64,000 nucleotides of DNA from Carettochelys insculpta (GCF_033958435.1 NC_134152.1:22728001-22792000), one strand, 5' to 3'; numbered from the stretch's first letter, positions 47,668 through 60,749 are shown. Numbers and translations are program-made. The notes: generated from the sequence alone by a model not told the origin.

Positions 47668-47788
47668 CACAAAACAACAAGCATCTTAGAGACTAACCAA
47701 TTTATTAGGTAGGTTTTTCTCACAAAAGCTCATGACCTCATAAATTGGTGAGTCTCTGAGTTGCCACAGGACTGGTTGTTGTTTGTGA
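47668..47788. repeat. PLE tail fold-back, about 50-bp arms
   Basis: The left arm cacaaaacaacaagcatctt...gactaaccaatttatt is the reverse complement of the right arm aaattggtgagtctctgag...ggttgttgtttgtg, with the centre tctcacaaaagctcatg. It is two PLE tails joined head to head. Confidence 0.65.
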
Positions 47789-48480
47789 ACCTTCTTCTAA
47801 TTGTCACTTGTCAGTAGTATCTAGAGAGTATAACTTGAGCATGTCTTCTCAGGCCATGGTGAGATTCAAGGGCAGATCATGATGCAACTATAAAAGCAGT
47901 TACCTGTACTGTTAATATTCTCATGGTAAACCCAGGACTTCCATATGCAAACTTGCAACACATAAGAGACTTTCAAAAACGCTAAGGGATTGAGAAGTAC
48001 AAATTCAATTGACTTTCAGAGGGGAGCTTTGATTCTTTTCCTCCTGGAAATAACATTCCCTTGCTAGGGAGGTACCTGTAACTAACTGCTGTTCAAATGA
48101 ACCATAATGGCTTCCCATGACACTGGCTTATGCAGTAATTAAACTAATTGAAAGGTATAGTGCAGGCAGAACCAAGGAACATGCAGGTTCAAAAATATTA
48201 ATACCATGTGTCTTCATAGTGTTACGAAAGTCTTTTTTTTTGATTAAATAAAAAAAAAGGCTGAAAAAGGAATTGATTCTGTTTTTTAAAGAACAGCATT
48301 TCTAAATCCATTGAGTTGCACTAGCTGCCTTCATTTGAAATATCACTGTGTGAAATTCCCACGTTTTTGCAGGTTTTTTTACCCCTCTTCATATTCAGTT
48401 TTGATTATAAAAGTGCTCTCTTCACTCAAAAGGGCCCCATTTTCACTCTGAAATAGACTTGAGTTTCTGAGATGGGTTAA

Positions 48481-49165
48481 TAGTGTTTCCCAAATTATGT
48501 TCTGCGGAGTCCCGGGGTTCTATGAAGTGAAAATAAGGGTTCTGCAAGAAAATTCCATTGCAATATCTGACTCCTCTGCAGTCACTTGCCCTGCTGCCAC
48601 TGAAACAATAGAACTAAATTTAATTAGTTTAACGGCCAGTAGGGCAGCGGGAGGGATCTGGACGTTAAACCAACTGAATTTAGTGCCATTATTTCAGCAG
48701 CAGCAGGGCAGGGAGCTGCAAAGGGCTGATCACTTGCCCTGCTACCTGAGGGGCCACACCCTTCTCACTGGCCTGGCTCCCCCTCCCCTCCAGCCTTCCT
48801 TCCACTGGACACATGTGGCCTCCCACTGTAGGCTCCCCAGCCAACACCACAGATGGGTTAGTCCCTGGGGCCAGTTTGGGGCAGAGGTGGGTTAAGCCTG
48901 GGGTTGGCGGGGGCGGTGTTTGAAGCTGAGATGGGTGAAGCCTGTGGATGGGGAGCAGGTTTGGGGCTGAGAGGGGTTAAGCCTGGGGGTGGGGAAGTGA
49001 GTCTGTGGGATGGGGGGGTAAAGCTTGTGGATGGGGGGCAGATCTGGGGGCTGAGGTGGGAAAAGCCTGGATTGGGGGCTGAGGGCGGGTAGAGCCTGGG
49101 AATGGGGTTCCGCAAAATTCTTTGAAGTTTAAAGTGTTCTTTGGCCAAATACAATTGGGAAATGC
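48481..49165 (+). mobile_element. Non-autonomous hAT-like element with degenerate tandem repeat
   Basis: Ends tagtgtttcccaaa and ttgggaaatgc are inverted; tgggttaa flanks both sides (48473-48480 and 49166-49173). The interior 48880-49105 is a worn G-rich tandem repeat around gttaagcctgggg / gtagagcctggg. Confidence 0.7.
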
Positions 49166-50050
49166 TGGGTTAATAGGTATGTTCTTTGGATATGCTACAC
49201 TATAAAATCAACAGCTTTTAAGCATGGTCTTCTCCTTGCAGATAAGACAAACTCTGTTACAGCCAAATTGAAAACATACTTTAAACTTGGTAAAGTCAAT
49301 GCTTAGCAGTGCTTGGGAGGTCAGTTTCAGAATGTGCATAAGGCTTTTATAAAAAGCCTCCAGATTCTTGCTGCCATTTCCTTTTGCATGTGTCAGTTTT
49401 GGGAGGGGGAAGGAGGAGAGGGAGTTTCCCTTGGAGACAACATCTGTTGGCAGACTTCTGAAAACAAGGACTTATGCTGGAAAAAAGGGTAACAAAATAT
49501 TCCCTGAGACCACCCTTAAATTTGCTCCCTTGCTTGCTTCCCTTCTTTGTCCTTAAGGCTCACTTTTGTCGGTTGAGGAGCAGTGATTAAATGCCTAGAC
49601 GTGGTGATTACTGCTGCAGTACAGTGAACTGGTTGCCAAACATCTGTCACTTTAAACTTGCTTGGGAAACTTTGAACAATTTTTTTTTTAAAGGAAGCTG
49701 GCTGTAGTGTATTAATCAAGTAGGGTAGTTATATTTATATACTGTCTGTCTTAGGGTGAGATACAGACAGTATTAATGGGAATTTGATATATGTCCAAGA
49801 AAGAATATTCCTCTCTGGTACTATTATTTTACATTTTGTAAAAGAGACTGACAGCCAGCGTTGAACTATTTCAACATGTATTATTAATTGCTATAAACAG
49901 GTTGTATGCAGTCTTGGAAGATGTTCATTCTTGTTTTTTATTGCTGTTGGCTGTATCCAGTTTGAACTCTAACCTTAATTGTTCTGAAATAGGGGAAGCT
50001 GTATGACCTGAGACACTTAGTTTAATTGGAAGAGGCTTGATACCTTAAAG

Positions 50051-50287
50051 CATTGGTTCTCCAACTGTGAGTCGGGATCCCAAAGTATATCACAAACCTG
50101 TTTTAATAGAGTTGCCAGGGCTGTCTTTGACTTGCTGATGTCCAGGTCTGAAGCCCTTGGGCTTTGGCCCCAAGTCTGAGGTGAAGGGGTTCGGGAATGG
50201 TCAGGCTATGGTTCCCCATCTTGGGGTTATTTAGTAAATTTTGTTGTCAGAAGGGTGCTGCAGTGCAATGAAGTTTGACAATCCCTG
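50051..50287 (+). mobile_element. Short hAT-like MITE with perfect target duplication
   Basis: Ends cattggttctccaac and gtttgacaatccctg are inverted, flanked by ccttaaag at 50043-50050 and 50288-50295. 237 bp, no coding capacity. Confidence 0.85.
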
Positions 50288-50639
50288 CCTTAAAGGATCA
50301 AAAATGTTTTCCTACTGAATGTCATCTGATGTACCCATTCTCTTTTTTGAACATTGTGTAGTATTTACTTGATGCTTCTGTAACTTCTGGGGTTTTTTAC
50401 AGATAGGATTGTTAATCCTAAACCAACCCCTTTTATCCAAATTTGTCTGCTCTCTACCCTTTCACCTGTCCAGTTTGGGTACCCTTCCAGGATCTGTAGC
50501 TCCTTTTGGCATAGGTCTAAGGGTCATTGAGACACACAAGCCATCTCACCACAACAAGGAATGGACTGTGGGGTGCTTAACTACACAAGTCTTGGGAGGA
50601 GTTGGCAATTCTCACAGATTAAGTAGGAAGTGTTGTAGG

Positions 50640-52960
50640 GAAAGCTGAAAGGAAGCTGCCCCGCAAACAACCCTTCTCTCACCCAGGGTCAACCACCCAG
50701 TTTGGTATATGGAACTTTTGGACAACGTATCAAGCAGGGAAGACAGCACAGATTGCAGTGGAGATGAAACAGAATAAGCTTGCAGTTTTCGGCTTGAGAG
50801 AGACAAGATGGACACAACCTGGCCAGCTATACCTGGCAACAGGTGAAACCCTCATTTACTCAGGATATGGAGAAGAGGGCACACCACACACAGAAGGCAT
50901 GGGCTTTATGTTATCAAGAGACGCATCTGGTGTTTTAATGGAGTGAATGGCAATATCATCACAGCCAAATTCTACATCAAAGTGCAGAAGGTACTGATTG
51001 TACAATGTTAAGCACTAACCACCGAAGCAGCCGAGGAATGTAAAACAGACTTCTATGAGAAACTACAAGTATTGTGAACCAGAAAGCAAAGAAGTATATC
51101 TTGATTTGGATGGGTGACTTCAGTGCGAAAAGTGGAAGCATAAATACAAGCAGAGAACAGACCACGGGAAAAGGAGGCAAAGGCCACATAAATGGAAATG
51201 GAGGGCACTTCAGTGACTTTTGTTCCTTCAATGGATTGATTATAGGTGGTATTGGTTTTCCACATAAAAGAAGCCATAAGAGCACTTGGGTTTCACCGGA
51301 CCACCAGTCAGAAAACCAGATTGATCACATCTGTATCAGCGGTTCTTTCACAAGATCGATGCAGGATGTCTGCGCTAGAGGAGGAGCAGATGTAGGTTCC
51401 AAGCATCATTTGGTCATGATAAAACTCAAGCTCAAGAGGTACACCACAAAAGTGACCATGCCAGGATTAAGATTCCACATGGATCAGCTGAAGGATATAG
51501 AGAGGAGCTGGTTTTCAAATGGAGCTGTCCAACAGATAAGCGCTTCTGGCAAACCTCATCGTGAAAGATACTACTGTGTAACAAATTTGGGAACACACCA
51601 AAACAGCTTGCAAAGAAACCTGCAATCAAACATTAGGAAAGAGGACAAGGCATCACAAAGAATGGATCATAGCAGAAACTCTGAGAAAAGTGAAGGAACA
51701 AAAGGACAGCAAAGCAGCAGTCAGCAATAGCAAAACTGGAGCAGCCAAGACAGAAGCTCAGAGACTGTATTCAGAAGCCAACAGAGAAGTTCAAAAGGCT
51801 GTAAAACAGGACAAGAAGAACTTTGTGGAAAACTTTGCGCAGCAAGCGGAACAAGCTGCAGGACGGGGACACTTGAAAGGGCCGTATGACATCACACAGA
51901 AGCTAGCTGTGTCACAACATACAGTGGATCACCCAGTACAGGATAAGAAGGGGTGTGTGTTAACAAACCAAGTGAGCAGCTCAGCAGATGGAAGGAACAC
52001 TTCAAAGAGCTACTGAACTGCTCTGTCCACATGGAACTTCTGAAGTTACCACTTGCAAATATACAGCAACAGACCTACAGAAGAAGAAATCAGAAAAGCC
52101 ATTTCCCATCTGAAAAGCACCTGGTCTGGACAACATCCCTGCAGAAGAAATCAAGGCAGGCAGTGAGACATCAGTCATCATGATGTGTAATCCATTTGGG
52201 AAATTTAGGAAACTGAGAAAATCCCACAAGGCTGGAAGAATGGCTACCTTATAAAGCTTCCAAAGAGAGGCAGCCTGAAGGAATGCAAGAACTGGATGGG
52301 CATCACATTACTGCCTATTCCAGGAAAAGTGTTACATAGGATTCTCTTGGAGAGAATAAAGACAGAATATCTTCCCTGGTAGCTCAGGGAAGAACAGGCT
52401 GGCTTCCAAAGTGACAGAACTTGTACTAAGCAAATAGCAATGCTCAGCGTGATCATAGAAAAGTCGCTTGAGTGGAACTTCTCTCTGTACATAACCTTCA
52501 TAGACTTTGAAAAAGCCTTTGACAGCATTGATAGAGACTCCTGCAACACCATGGTATCTCTTCAAAAATTAACACGATCCGTTCAATGTACAAACCCTCA
52601 ACATGCCAATTTGTTCACAATGGTGTCTTGAGAGAATCCTTCAGCATACTGTCGGAAGTGCAACAAAGGTGCCTGTTGTCACCTTTCCTGTTCTTGATCA
52701 CAATGGATTGGATTATGAGCAGGACAACAGATGGCCATCAACAGGGATTCAGTGGATGCTTCTCAAAAGGTAGAGGACATTGATTTTGCTGAAGATGTTG
52801 CCCTTCTTTCACACTGACATGAATGCATAGAAGAAAAGGTTTGTAACACTAGACAAAACTTCCTCAGTGACTGGACTTGAGCATTTACAAGGGGAAGACC
52901 AAAATAATGAGGATAAACCAGTCAAACAGCACCACCATCACACTGGGAGGGGATGACCTG
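50640..52960 (+). mobile_element. RTE-like non-LTR retrotransposon, decayed, with endonuclease and reverse transcriptase relics
   Basis: The endonuclease part shows VFGLRETRWT (about 50790), WMGDFSAKSG (about 51105), FPHKRSHKSTWVSPDHQSE followed by NQIDHICISG (51260-51345) and KHHLVMIKLKLK. These are the APE-type catalytic motifs E-T-R-W, G-D-F-x-A and D-H in order. The reverse transcriptase part includes LYITFIDFEKAFDSIDR at about 52485-52535 and FLFLITMDWIMS near 52690. Frames shift several times and stops occur, so it is inactive. The style (CFDP2-like endonuclease) fits RTE/BovB-related LINEs. The 3' end is not defined. It lies in MOSMO intron 1. Confidence 0.8.
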
Positions 52961-53264
52961 GAACATGTGGAGTACGAGGGTTTAAGTCAAAATAGTTTTA
53001 CTTGTAACCATGGTTCACTGTACCATGCAATGGGGAGGGCTCCTTAGACTGTACAACAAATTGAAAGAAATTTGGTGGCAGCTCCAGTTATATTATGAAA
53101 AGTGATTTTGAAATATGAAAATAAGTAATGTGATCAGAACAGGAGCAATTTGTATATTTATTTTTATGTTAAATCTACTTTATTTTATGCTGTCCCAACA
53201 TTTTCAGACTTCAGAATGACAGACTGTCTTTAGCCCACATGACTTCAAAGTCCCTTTACTCCTC

Positions 53265-53450
53265 AAAATTTTGGAGTGCCAACGGTTACACGCATGGCGG
53301 CACTTCGAAGTTTGAAGCTTTGAAGTTGCCATGGGGGAAAATTAGCCTAATGAAGTGCTGCGTATTCACTGCAGCACTTTGTTAGTAATCTCCCATGGCC
53401 CTGATTATCATGGCCTCTTTGAAGTTGGAGGCAAGTATAGACACAGCCTC
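53265..53450. mobile_element. MITE-like fragment
   Basis: The right end ggaggcaagtatagacacagcc matches the ggctayrtctac group. Inside, cttcgaagtttgaagctttg and tcccatggccctga give a partial hairpin. The left end is worn. Confidence 0.5.
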
Positions 53451-53459
53451 TGAAACCTA

Positions 53460-55170
53460 GTCCTCAACACGTGAGTTGGTCAGAGCACGACCGTGTTCCT
53501 CATGTGTGAGGTCATCTCATCTTCAGTCTCTATGCCCTCAGTTGTCTGCCTCTTTGGGTTAAACTGAACTCTATTCATGTTATGTGTTGGAGTGTTATGC
53601 TCCCCTGTGACTTGACTACTAGGTTGAACAGGCCATGTCTTTGTCTAGTTTAAAATTGTCTAGACTTGAGCCTTAGCTTAGTGGCAGAGGGAGTGAAATA
53701 ATTAACAGGACTGCCTGATCATTCTTTCTGAGAAGCCCGGGGTGGTGCTTTATTTTGAGAAGTATCATTTTACGTTCTTGTCTAAAGCCAAATATAACTT
53801 TTGTTAGAGTATACTAGCTCATCAGAAGTTAAATGGCAGAACAGCTGTAAGTATCATGGCTTCTGGCTTCACTTCCAAACGTTAGGAACAAAACTGCAGC
53901 AGTTGACAAGCAAGATCACTCTAAATATTGGACAATGGTGTAGCAAAAATATCAGTGAAGTTACATTTTGGCACTTTGCAGTTAAACTGCCAGTTTTTAG
54001 GGTATGTGGGTACAGCTGTTTTTACAGTATTAAAATGCAAGAAGAAAGTTCTTGTCCTTTCAGCTCATTCACACGTCGTAGTTTTTAAAGATTCCAGTTC
54101 TAATTGACAGTATCCTCTTATGGTGGCAATGTTTATAAAGTCAAAATAAACCACCAGAAGGATGCAGCTTTTTAGAGATCCTGATTACGCGCACTTTAAT
54201 GACATAGTATAAATTAGGAAGGATCACCACTAGCATGAGCAGATTTCTTGGCTCTGGTGTGTCAGAGAACAAAAGAGTCTTTGTTTTGTTCTTGGAAGTT
54301 GTATTTCTTTGATGTGTCTGAGGATAACTTTCTTAACTCATGGTGGTCTGTCTAGTCCAAAAATAGGTAAATTAAATACATGCCAGTACCTGTGTGGCCC
54401 TGGAACTCCAGAATGTTAGAATCAGAAGATAAACTAGTCTTAACTGGATCAAATGGTCTTATTTTTAAGTTGAGTTCAATTATAAGTATTTTACATGGGG
54501 ACCATGGATTTAAATGTCTGTAATTTACAGTGAGAGAGTTTAAAGTTGGTTCCAGTGTCTCGACTGAAGGTATTACTTATCTTCTTAGTGTTTCTTTTTT
54601 TTTTTTCTGAATTAAGCAGTGGTGTAAGGCCCTGCGTCAGAAGCTCTTTAAAACCTCAGCTGTTGTCTTCGCCATTATACAGGTACAACACAAACAGCAG
54701 CAGCAGGGCAGCCTTTGCTGCATTGTTCCGCTAACATGTATTAACCTTACATTGGAGATGAACTTGTAGAAACAAAAATAATTCAGTTTCCGGACTCACC
54801 AGCACTTGCCTTGTCTTCTTAGAGTGCCAAGAAGGATACGGATCCCATTTTAATGGGTTTGCCAAGCTGGTGTTAGACTTGTTGGGTCCCAGAGCCAAAG
54901 CCAAAACCTGAACCCTATTGATCAAAGCCAAAGACTGAGGACTTCAGTCCTGAGCTGCTGAGATCAGACTTTGATTTCAGCCCTGGGTGACAAGGCTCAG
55001 GTTAAGGGTCCCTTAGATGGGTCTGAAGCCCTTGAGTTTCAGCTTTTATGACCATAAGACATTCTTACAGGAACAAATGACTTCTTGGGCCTTGTGCTTT
55101 GTCCTATTGGTTTTTTAAAGTAAGGTTGGGGAGTGGATCAGTATTACAGCTGGACAGTCCATATAACATA
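53460..55170 (+). other. MOSMO intron 1, largely unassigned
   Basis: No exon recognised. 54870-55060 (gttgggtcccagagcc, gggtctgaagcccttgagtt) resembles the inside of the hAT-like element at 50051, as a worn copy without clear ends. Confidence 0.4.
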
Positions 55171-55175
55171 CTAGC

Positions 55176-55524
55176 CTGGGGTGAGCAAACTGGAGAGCGG
55201 GCCCCTCTGGAGGGGGGGGTGTGAAATTTCATAAGAGGGGATGCAGCATGATTGCTATGTGTCAGGCTCATCCATCTCATTAAAAATGTTGAAAAATCTT
55301 GTTTTTATGTATGTTTATTTACATTGATATACTGATTAATGAAGTTTTTACGTTCTGCATACTTATTTTCTTACGGATGCCGAAAGTGGTTGTTTTTTTT
55401 TTTTTGTTTATGAACATACCAAAATTTTGGTCGGTTTAGATTACATTAGACAGATTTGGGAGGGTGGGGGGCTGCTAACTGCCAGATGAAAAGTGGGGCC
55501 TGATATAAAGAGTTTGCTCATCCC
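55176..55524 (+). mobile_element. Non-autonomous hAT-like element
   Basis: Ends ctggggtgagcaaact and agtttgctcatccc are inverted; flanks atactagc and atactatc agree at 7 of 8 positions. AT-rich interior, no coding. Confidence 0.75.
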
Positions 55525-56298
55525 ATACTATCCTATTTTAAAGTCAGACTGCTAGGTTTTTGGCTTACATGTATAGTAACTGACAAATAAAGAGGAAAGG
55601 CCAGAATGCTAAAATATTAGACCTTGCATCCCAAGTACAGGAAGGGTAATTTATTTTAAATTCACATGAACAGTTTTAGCTCCTGTACTTTCTTAGTCTT
55701 TGCAGTAAATGGCTAGTTCTCTGTTTTGCCACACACTTAACAAGATCTGAATTCAGTCTCGTGCATTCATAAATCTTATTTGAGCAAGTCTGGAGTTGTT
55801 CACCTTTCAGTTTGCAAACTGAACAACACACTCGAGTACTCATGCAATAGAAAACTAATCTATCATGCTTTTTTTTTTTTTTTTGGAATATTTGGGTGAG
55901 AAAATTGAAGTACTAAACACAAAATTACTTCTGTCTGACCTAACGTATGAAGAAAATCCTTATTTAGAGAAAAATGGCAAATACACTATCTTATGGTTTA
56001 CTGGAAAAGTTTGCATCCAAATGACTTTAGCTGGATTGTTAGATCCCTGTGCTATCTCCCTCTACCTTACTATAGTGCTCACTATTCAGAGGCAAATTAT
56101 TGTAGGGCTAAATTGTCACCTACCTTCACAGGTCAATTTATTCTCGAGCAAAATCCATATTCTCTTCAGACAGCACTTTAATAATTCAAGAGAAGTTCCC
56201 ACACTTCTTGCATGCTGTTGTGGGATCCTGTCTGGGGAAGAAGTGACAGTGAATGTATGTATGCAAAGAGGAGGAATTTGTTAGGTTTAGGAGACTAA

Positions 56299-58006
56299 GA
56301 CTACATCTACACTACAAGATAAATTTTGAATTTAAGGCAGTTAGCTCAATAGTAACACGACTGTCTTCACTGTAAATACCATTAGCTCTATTTTGGGAGC
56401 ACTAATATCGATATCATAATATTGTCAGTACCTGCTGGGTGTAACATCAAGTTCGAATTTCAAGGTTCAAATAAATTCAGGTGTGGAAGCACCACATCTT
56501 AAAATCAAATTTATTAGTATCCAGAGTTGTTCCGTATGTACCCCACAGTGCCCGTCAGTTCTCCGCTCTGGCCGCTGCTCTCCAGATATGGAGGAATTAG
56601 GTAACAGGAAGGCTGTGAATTTCAAATCAGGACCAGGAAGCCCATGGCTGTAGGCTCATGTTTGTATGAGAACCTGAGATGTCTGTCTTTCTTTGCTATT
56701 AGCAGTGTGAGCACGTCTACCCATTACAAATAGCCCCAGCATTGAGTTTGTGGTTCTGTCTCTATACGTGGTATTTTTTTCTGCGCTGCTTAGCGCCAGC
56801 TGCTGCCCCACTGCAGCATGTGGCAGCAAGACTGTTGTGGGGCTATGCTTGTATAAGAGGCCAAGAAACTTCTCAGTGGTTTACATTTGTGCACATCCCC
56901 CCTCCCTCCCCCACAGACGCCACACAGTCGGGGTTTTTCCCATGCTCAGCCACATCACATGGGTAGTCCCCCAACCCAATAAAAGGATGTGCCTGCCGTT
57001 CGGTGCTGACCATGCTGGCAGGCAGCACCATGTCATGGCATGCGTTCCGTTAGGGCTTCAAGGCCAGGAAACAATTTGGGGGGCTTTGCAACCTCCAGGG
57101 GAAAGTCTACCCCCATGGCCAAGATTTTCAGGGCTTGCTGCTGCGTGGGGGGACTATTTCATCTGCCCCTCACCACCACTGAACCCTCCCCCCAATGTTC
57201 CCTGCTCCAACAAGGACCCCCGGGGCTATCTGCTGCCAAGGAGAAGTCTCCCCCGGTGGCTAAGATTTTTGGGATGTTGCTGGCATCCCCGTGTTGGCAA
57301 CGTCTGTGTAGTGAAGAGGGAAGACCAAAATCTTTTTTCCTAGCTTTTTCTATCCTCTTTCTTCTAACTTTGTACCCCTTCACACAGGAAAGAGTGGGTG
57401 GAGGGCCAGCTGAGAATAGACTGTGCACAGAAGCTGTATAATGGACTGGGAACCCAGACACCCTTTCCTCAGCAACTCTCTTTTTTTCAGAAACTTTACT
57501 GTCAACTCTTTCTTCATGTTTTTCAGTGTCCCTGTGCTATTTTCAGGGATCAGATGCAATCAAGGGAGGGGGGACACTCAGTGGATGGCCAGTTGAGAAG
57601 ACACACACCTGCTGATTTTTATAAAATCCTTGATAATCCAGTTACAGAAGAAAGAGTTCTGTTAACTTTGTCATCTTTGTTGATGCCCTACTTTTCCTTC
57701 TTTCTGACTGGTAAAATGTGTGTTTGCATACCACGGGAGGGGAATGAGGGCAATGCAATGTAGGAAGATGACGTTAAATACCAGCAAGCATACCCAGAAT
57801 GCTACGGGGAAAATGGAACTGTCGGATAGATTCCCACAATGCACTGCTGCATCAATTGATGTTTGCTGATTGAGTGTGACAGCAATAAGTCAACTTTCCG
57901 GGGGGCATGTGGGGAGGTAAGGATAGTTAAATTCGAATTTATAAAATCCAACGTTACAAAATTAATATTAATAAATTTGATTTTATCTTGTAATGTAGAT
58001 GTAGCC
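56299..58006. mobile_element. 1.7-kb PIF/Harbinger-like element without transposase
   Basis: Ends gactacatctacactacaag and cttgtaatgtagatgtagcc are inverted; both sides carry taa (56296-56298 and 58007-58009), the usual Harbinger target. Sub-terminal AT-rich parts (aaattcgaattt-like) also pair. The GC-rich interior has open frames up to 197 codons, none with a recognisable DDE or Myb-like domain. Confidence 0.7.
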
Positions 58007-58051
58007 TAACTATTGTGAAACAAAGCAAAGCAACTGTAGTACTGTGAAACG

Positions 58052-58213
58052 GTTTGGGGCATTCCTGCCGTGAAGGGCAACACACATTTTAAGAAAGAAA
58101 ACTGAAATTAAACATTAGGTAAAAATTGCATAATTAAAATAGGTTTAGGAGTGGAAAGTTGGCAAGATAGTGATACAAACATGTAAGGTGTGGGGAAATA
58201 GAATATATAAGAA
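58052..58213 (+). repeat. Direct repeat of an internal hAT segment (second copy 58954-59120)
   Basis: About 160 bp shared with 58954-59120 at high identity: tttggggcattcctgc, gaagggcaacacacatttta, gggaaatagaatatataaga. A weaker third copy is at 44873-44960. This copy has no hAT ends of its own. Confidence 0.65.
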
Positions 58214-58652
58214 AAAACCTGTTTTTATATGTATTTTATTAGTAGGAAGAGACCGTGAAAAATCACTTGCTTTGGGGGAAGCAGGTTAGGAATGTTTACA
58301 TTTATATTTCTGAAATATATACAGTTTAGATTGAAAAGATCTTGATAAGAAGACAACCCAGATAGAAAGATGGGAAAGGGATTTGGATTAAAAAAATTGC
58401 CCCGGATGAATGGATCTCCAAATATCAGATAGGAGCTTTGCATAAGTTTGTATAGCTCTTAAAGTTTGATAAATTATGATAGATTACACCCACACTATGC
58501 TCATCAGAAATGTTTGTTCTAACTTGCCATTTAGGGAAAATTAACTCTCTTTAATTCTGCAAGTGTAGATCTGTCAATGATAGAAGCTAGACTTGCACTG
58601 CGGTGGGGTATATATTTCAAATTTCAGTTGTAGGCAATGGAAGCCTCTAAAC

Positions 58653-59346
58653 CAGGTTCTGCAACTTGCAGCTCTTGAAGAACTTCTTTGTGGCTCCCAA
58701 CACTAGAATTGCAAAGTAAAAAAAAAAAAAACAAATACAAACAAAAAACCCCTGTCCTGATTATTTTCAATAAATGGTGAATGTCTAAAAGCCCATCAAT
58801 GAACAACTCATATCTAAATAGCAAGTGATACGTGATCTTGAAACTTTGGATAACTCCCCCTTTGACATGTGCAGTGCATTGTGGGATATGTTGCTATAGC
58901 TGTGCTTTGATCATGTTGCTAAGAAAGTCTAGATTTTGAAAAAGAACAGAAAGCTTTGGGGCATTCCTGCTGTGAAGGGCAACACACATTTTAAGAAAGA
59001 AAACTGAAATTAAACATAGGGTAAAAATGGCATAATTAAAATAGGTTCAGGAGTGGAAAGTCAGCAAGATAGTGGTACAAACATACACGTGTAAGGTGCG
59101 GGGAAATAGAATATATAAGAAGTTTGTGAATGTCCTGCAGTAAACATGCATCACATTACAAATAATTGTGCATGCTGTCCTTAAAATAGGAGTTACCAAA
59201 AGTCTGGTTTGACATTATTTATTAAGGACTGTCTCATATTCACATGAATTGTGGCTCTTGAATTATTGAGGTTTTTTCTTTTTTTTTTTTTTAATCAAAT
59301 TAAAAAAAAAAAAGTCTCTTCTTACTATTTTGGTTGCTGACCCCTG
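58653..59346 (+). mobile_element. hAT-like element, best copy of the 44399 family
   Basis: Ends caggttctgcaactt and ggttgctgacccctg are inverted. About 690 bp, AT-rich, no transposase. No convincing 8-bp flanking duplication. Confidence 0.7.
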
Positions 59347-60062
59347 GGTTAGGGTGACCCAGGTAAGCCTTGTGGTTCTACTGAATATTTAGTAGAGAAT
59401 ATTAATCCACAGTGCTCCATCTTGATTCTTGGGGCCATCACATGGGTCAAGCAGCATATTGTATTGGATGCTGACATCTGTACCCCCTTTAAAGTGGCTC
59501 CTTTCCAGTTGCCAGAGGGGCAGAGTTTAGATACGCTTGACTTTCAGTATTTCAAGTCAAAGATTTTATTGTGGAATCTGGCTTACAGGTGACTGTATCT
59601 AAACCAGTGATGGGAAATCTAAGATCAACAGGTTGCATGTGACCCGGTGGGGCTCCACCTACAGCCAGTGGAGCCCCTGACTGCCCCACTCCCCCACATT
59701 CCTCTTGCACATTGGGGCACTACAATTCCTATGGCTCCCACTCCCTCCCAGTACTTTTGGAGTGCCATGAATCATCTGATTCGCACTCCATCCACCCTCC
59801 CTCCCAGAGCTGAAATGCCATGGATCAGCTGTTAATGGTGTTCCAGCTCAGGGAGAGAAGGAGAAGTGTGGGGATGGAGGGCAAATCAAGCAATTTACAG
59901 CTCCAGAAATTCTGGGAGGAAGGGGTGGAGCAGGGAAGGGAAGGAGATAGATGAGGTGTTGCAGGTGGAACCCCAATGGGTTGCACGCTGCTGCAGCCCA
60001 TTGAGGTGAAGAAGGGCCACTCGTGCAGCTAGCTTGCCATTTGTGGATGCTCCTCCAGTGTT

Positions 60063-60213
60063 TTCTCTAATTTTTCCATCCAGAGGTGGCATACATTTTG
60101 TTCTGTGCACCAAGGCATGTGCACCAGCATAGAAACACATGGTGCCAGCTGTGGGCACTCTGGTAATCACCTGGGCAGCACCTGAATCTCTCTTGGGCAG
60201 CCAACCAAGCACT
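60063..60213 (+). repeat. Interspersed repeat, copy of the 2099 family
   Basis: tctctaatttttccatccag, ttctgtgcaccaaggcatgt and agcacctgaatctctcttgg match the 2099 copy in order. Confidence 0.55.
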
Positions 60214-60329
60214 CAGAGTACAGGGCAAACTGTGCTCATTCCTGATATAGACCTTGAACCAAACTCGAGGAGTTGATTGAGGACCAACCTGGAACAAAAG
60301 GTTTAATTTCTAAGATACGAAGATCTTTT

Positions 60330-60490
60330 TCAATTAAAATAGTATATAAGAAGACAACCCATATGAAAAGATAGATGGATTTGGACAAGTAAGTGATCAG
60401 TTGAATGGGTCTCTAAATATGGGAAATGGGCTGTACGTCTTAAGTTTGTGTGTCTCATAAAGTTTTATAAATTACCATCTAGGTTACATT
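60330..60490 (+). repeat. Diverged repeat of 58335-58490
   Basis: aagaagacaaccca, aaagatag, atggatttgg, gggtctctaaatat, cttaagtttgtgtgtct and gttttataaatta follow the same order at 58340-58490. Probably the same transposon family. Confidence 0.5.
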
Positions 60491-60749
60491 TAACTCAAGT
60501 TGATATTGTCATCATTTTTGCTGCTAGAAAGTTGCTATCTTGATGGGGTTGTAGGGAAAAGGTTGCCTATGTAGTGGTTATGTTCCATAATAAAACAGTT
60601 TTGAGAGGAATCTATTTCAGATTCATTTTATGACAAAATGTTTGCTTCCTGGAGATCTCTGATCTACTTGTTTAATGCTCCAGTAAAGGAGCTATGTTTT
60701 AACCAGAATGATAGTAGTTGTTTTTTCACCCTTGCTGTTAGCAGCTAGA

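Noticed and set aside
56750..57441. 197- and 133-codon frames as a transposase
   Set aside because: No DDE or Myb/SANT-like motifs are visible; overlapping frames suggest composition effects.
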